This document shows positions 4,398 to 5,628 of a DNA stretch of 5,628 nucleotides, one piece after another (positions within the stretch are counted from its first letter, which is position 1; the number at the start of each line of letters is the position of its first letter). The DNA lies in contig JACCRJ010000046.1 in assembly GCA_013813615.1 (NCBI GenBank), forward strand, positions 1 through 5,628, in the 5' to 3' direction. Both the position numbers and the translations under genes were made by a program. The notes under the pieces are model-generated. The model was not told where the DNA came from. It did not search any database and was given only the letters and a program-made list of their open reading frames with translations. The stretch comes from Lautropia sp. GTDB lineage: Bacteria > Pseudomonadota > Gammaproteobacteria > Burkholderiales > Burkholderiaceae_E.

Positions 4398-5222
4398 GTG
4401 AGCATTGTACTGATTCTCTTTCTGCTGCCTGCCGTCCTCTATGCGGCCGTCTGGCGTTTGAGCTTGCGCGGGCGGCGCCCGAAACTGGCCGGCACCTTGC
4501 TCGCCGCCGCGCTGACCCTGCATGCCGGCAGCCTGATCCTGCCTTGGCAGCCCGGCAGCTTTCACTACGGGTTTGCGAAGCTGCTGTCGGCAACCGTCTG
4601 GATCGGCGTCCTGCTGGTCTGGGTCGAGAGTTCGCGGGTCGAGATCAGCCGCCTCGCGTCGCTGCTCGCGCCGCTGGCCATCGTGCTCGTCATGCTGCCG
4701 CACTTCTTTCCAGGCGTGGCTTTCGACCTTCGCGCGCAACCGCCGCTGTTCGTGCCGCACCTGATCGTTGGCACGCTCGCCTACGGCGTGATGTTCCTCG
4801 CGGCGCTGCAGGCTCTGCTGATGGCGGCTGCCAGCTACCGCCTGCACCCCCGTCGGCCGGCGGAGCGGCCCGGTCTGTTGACGTCGTTGCTGGTGCGGGG
4901 CAGCACCCCGCTGCCGCCGCTGATGGTGCTTGAGCGCATCCTGTTCAGGGTCATCGCCATCGGCTTCGCGCTGCTGCTGATGACGACGCTGACGGGCGTC
5001 GTCTTCTCGGAGGAGACCTTTGGCAAGCCGCTGCCGCTGAACCACAAGACCGTCTTCTCCCTGGTGGCCACCGTCTTCGTCGGACTGCTGCTGGCGGGGC
5101 ACTGGCTGTGGGGCTGGCGCGGGCGCATCGCCATCCGGCTGACATTCGGCGGTTTCGTTCTGCTGCTGCTTTCCTACGTGGGCAGCCGGTTTGTCCTCGA
5201 AGTCGTCCTCAGGCGCTTCTGA
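4398..5222 (+). CDS. ypjD: YpjD/CcsA-family cytochrome c assembly-like membrane protein
   Basis: This 274-residue polytopic inner-membrane protein has about eight hydrophobic segments (roughly 2-19, 31-50, 58-77, 86-105, 118-144, 181-203, 217-240 and 248-270). It belongs to the CcsA/CcmC/CcmF-like 'cytochrome c assembly protein' family (YpjD/CorE branch). Potential heme or metal-facing histidines are visible: His42, His102 in LPHFFP, His121 in VPHLIVG, His216 in LNHKTVFS and His235 in AGHWLWGWRG. The tryptophan-rich WWD heme-handling motif of true CcsA is not present, so a role in cytochrome c maturation should not be assumed; the E. coli YpjD equivalent, also next to ffh, has been linked to inner-membrane functions without a settled mechanism. 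The start is GTG at 4398 with no strong Shine-Dalgarno. The stop overlaps the start of the following gene (TGATG), indicating an operon. Confidence 0.9.
   Translation: MSIVLILFLLPAVLYAAVWRLSLRGRRPKLAGTLLAAALTLHAGSLILPWQPGSFHYGFAKLLSATVWIGVLLVWVESSRVEISRLASLLAPLAIVLVMLPHFFPGVAFDLRAQPPLFVPHLIVGTLAYGVMFLAALQALLMAAASYRLHPRRPAERPGLLTSLLVRGSTPLPPLMVLERILFRVIAIGFALLLMTTLTGVVFSEETFGKPLPLNHKTVFSLVATVFVGLLLAGHWLWGWRGRIAIRLTFGGFVLLLLSYVGSRFVLEVVLRRF
4404..4409 (-). promoter_or_regulatory. Candidate -10 hexamer for ffh
   Basis: The minus strand reads TACAAT, one mismatch from TATAAT. It lies inside the first codons of the divergent ypjD-like gene. It would start transcription near 4397 and give ffh a leader of about 44 nt. 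The -35 region is poor, so this is a pattern-based suggestion. Confidence 0.35.
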
Positions 5223-5524
5223 TGGGCAAGATAGCGATCTGGATCCTGGTGGCGATCGTGGTGATGCAGATTCTTCGCGTGATCGCGTCCCACAAGCGCA
5301 AGTCGGATGCCGACGCCGGCACCCCCGGCAGGGTCGGTGGCTCCCGCGGTCCCGGAAAGAAAGACGCGGAGGATGCTCAGCCGCGCTCGGGCGGCGAGTT
5401 GATGATGAGCTGCGCTGTCTGCGACATCCATCTGCCGGCGTCCGACGCGGTGTTCGCCCGCGGCAAGGTCTTCTGCGGTCCGGAGCACCGCGACCTCGAC
5501 GAAGGCTCCCGGGAGAGTCGGTAG
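5222..5524 (+). CDS. PP0621-family membrane-anchored zinc-ribbon-like protein
   Basis: The product has 100 residues. The N-terminal segment IAIWILVAIVVMQILRVIA (4-22) is a single membrane anchor or uncleaved signal. A polar, Gly/Lys-rich linker (about 24-60) follows. The C-terminal part holds a likely zinc site: Cys64-x2-Cys67, with His70 close by, then Cys85-x3-His89 in VFCGPEHR. This layout matches the small PP0621 family, which I know only as conserved proteins of unknown role near the YpjD-like and PilS genes in Beta- and Gammaproteobacteria. The ATG at 5222 shares its A with the stop of ypjD, with AGG 8 nt upstream inside ypjD, so it is translationally coupled. A longer frame beginning at 5108 would overlap the membrane-protein gene and is unlikely. 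The stop is 2 nt before the next gene's ATG. Confidence 0.85.
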   Translation: MGKIAIWILVAIVVMQILRVIASHKRKSDADAGTPGRVGGSRGPGKKDAEDAQPRSGGELMMSCAVCDIHLPASDAVFARGKVFCGPEHRDLDEGSRESR

Positions 5525-5526
5525 GC

Positions 5527-5628
5527 ATGGGCGATACGGCCAGTCGCTACCTCGCGCAGCCGACGCCCTCCTTCTGGAAGTCGCTTCGCTACCTCTGCGA
5601 CGCCCGGCTGATGGTGGCGGCTCTGCTG
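5527..5628 (+). CDS. pilS: PilS-like sensor histidine kinase, N-terminal part (3' end outside window)
   Basis: The first 34 codons of the next operon gene are present. They start at the ATG 2 nt after the preceding stop, with GGAG 11 nt upstream. The translation contains SFWKSLRYLCDARLMVAALL, resembling the opening of PilS-type kinases, where an aromatic/basic stretch (WRSLRYFNxYRL) leads into the first membrane helix. In Betaproteobacteria this locus commonly continues with pilS and its NtrC-like partner pilR, which control type IV pilin transcription through sigma-54. The kinase core (H, N and G boxes) is outside the window, so the call rests on the short N-terminus plus gene order and is moderately secure. 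Confidence 0.72.
   Translation, partial: MGDTASRYLAQPTPSFWKSLRYLCDARLMVAALL

Noticed and set aside
4354..4593. N-terminal extension of Ffh to an upstream in-frame start
   Set aside because: The added 80 residues have no Ffh homology and overlap the divergent ypjD gene. The MLDTLSQRL start at 4353 matches the family length.
5108..5221. Earlier start for the PP0621-family gene
   Set aside because: It would overlap the end of ypjD by 115 bp and place non-hydrophobic Arg-rich residues before the membrane anchor. The coupled ATG at 5222 fits better.
4287..5528. 413-codon open frame on the minus strand opposite the ypjD and PP0621-family genes
   Set aside because: It has a Gln/Arg/Asp-rich, low-complexity translation with no fold and is antisense to well-supported genes.

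Overview
The window is GC-rich bacterial chromosome that looks betaproteobacterial. The key evidence is the order ffh / divergent YpjD-type (CcsA-like) membrane protein / PP0621-family zinc-ribbon protein / start of a PilS-like sensor kinase. From general knowledge this order is typical of Betaproteobacteria, with Rhodocyclales or Burkholderiales relatives likely. Gene density is high, and no tRNA, rRNA, CRISPR array, insertion sequence or prophage gene is visible.

Left part (1-1307): the 3' end of an SDR oxidoreductase on the plus strand meets, one base between stop codons, a minus-strand rhodanese-like protein that lacks the catalytic cysteine. A 270-bp divergent intergenic region follows. 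It holds several CCTGA/TCAGG dyads and leads to a 76-residue protein of unknown function with a GTG start and a strong Shine-Dalgarno.

Middle part (about 1325-4353), all on the minus strand. Read 5' to 3', it is ffh (SRP54 GTPase), a 53-codon proline/aspartate-rich small ORF, a MaoC-type hot-dog hydratase, and a CitE/HpcH-type CoA-ester lyase that overlaps the hydratase by ATGA. Just past the lyase is a short remnant that reads like the zinc-binding C-terminal motif of a cobalamin-independent methionine synthase (MetE-like) protein. The hydratase and lyase probably act in sequence: hydration of an unsaturated branched acyl-CoA, then retro-Claisen/aldol cleavage of the 3-hydroxyacyl-CoA. This is the logic of citramalyl-CoA, malyl-CoA or HMG-CoA-like metabolism. 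The substrate cannot be read from the sequence.

Right part (4398-5628): a tight plus-strand operon diverges from ffh across 44 bp. It encodes the YpjD/CcsA-like protein, the PP0621-family protein (start overlapping the preceding stop) and the first 34 codons of the PilS-like kinase (2-nt gap).

I found no convincing new multi-gene system. The most notable points are the MetE-like gene scar, the cysteine-less rhodanese, the small ORF after ffh, the hydratase with an altered active-site motif, and the overlapping dyads in the 807-1076 intergenic region.
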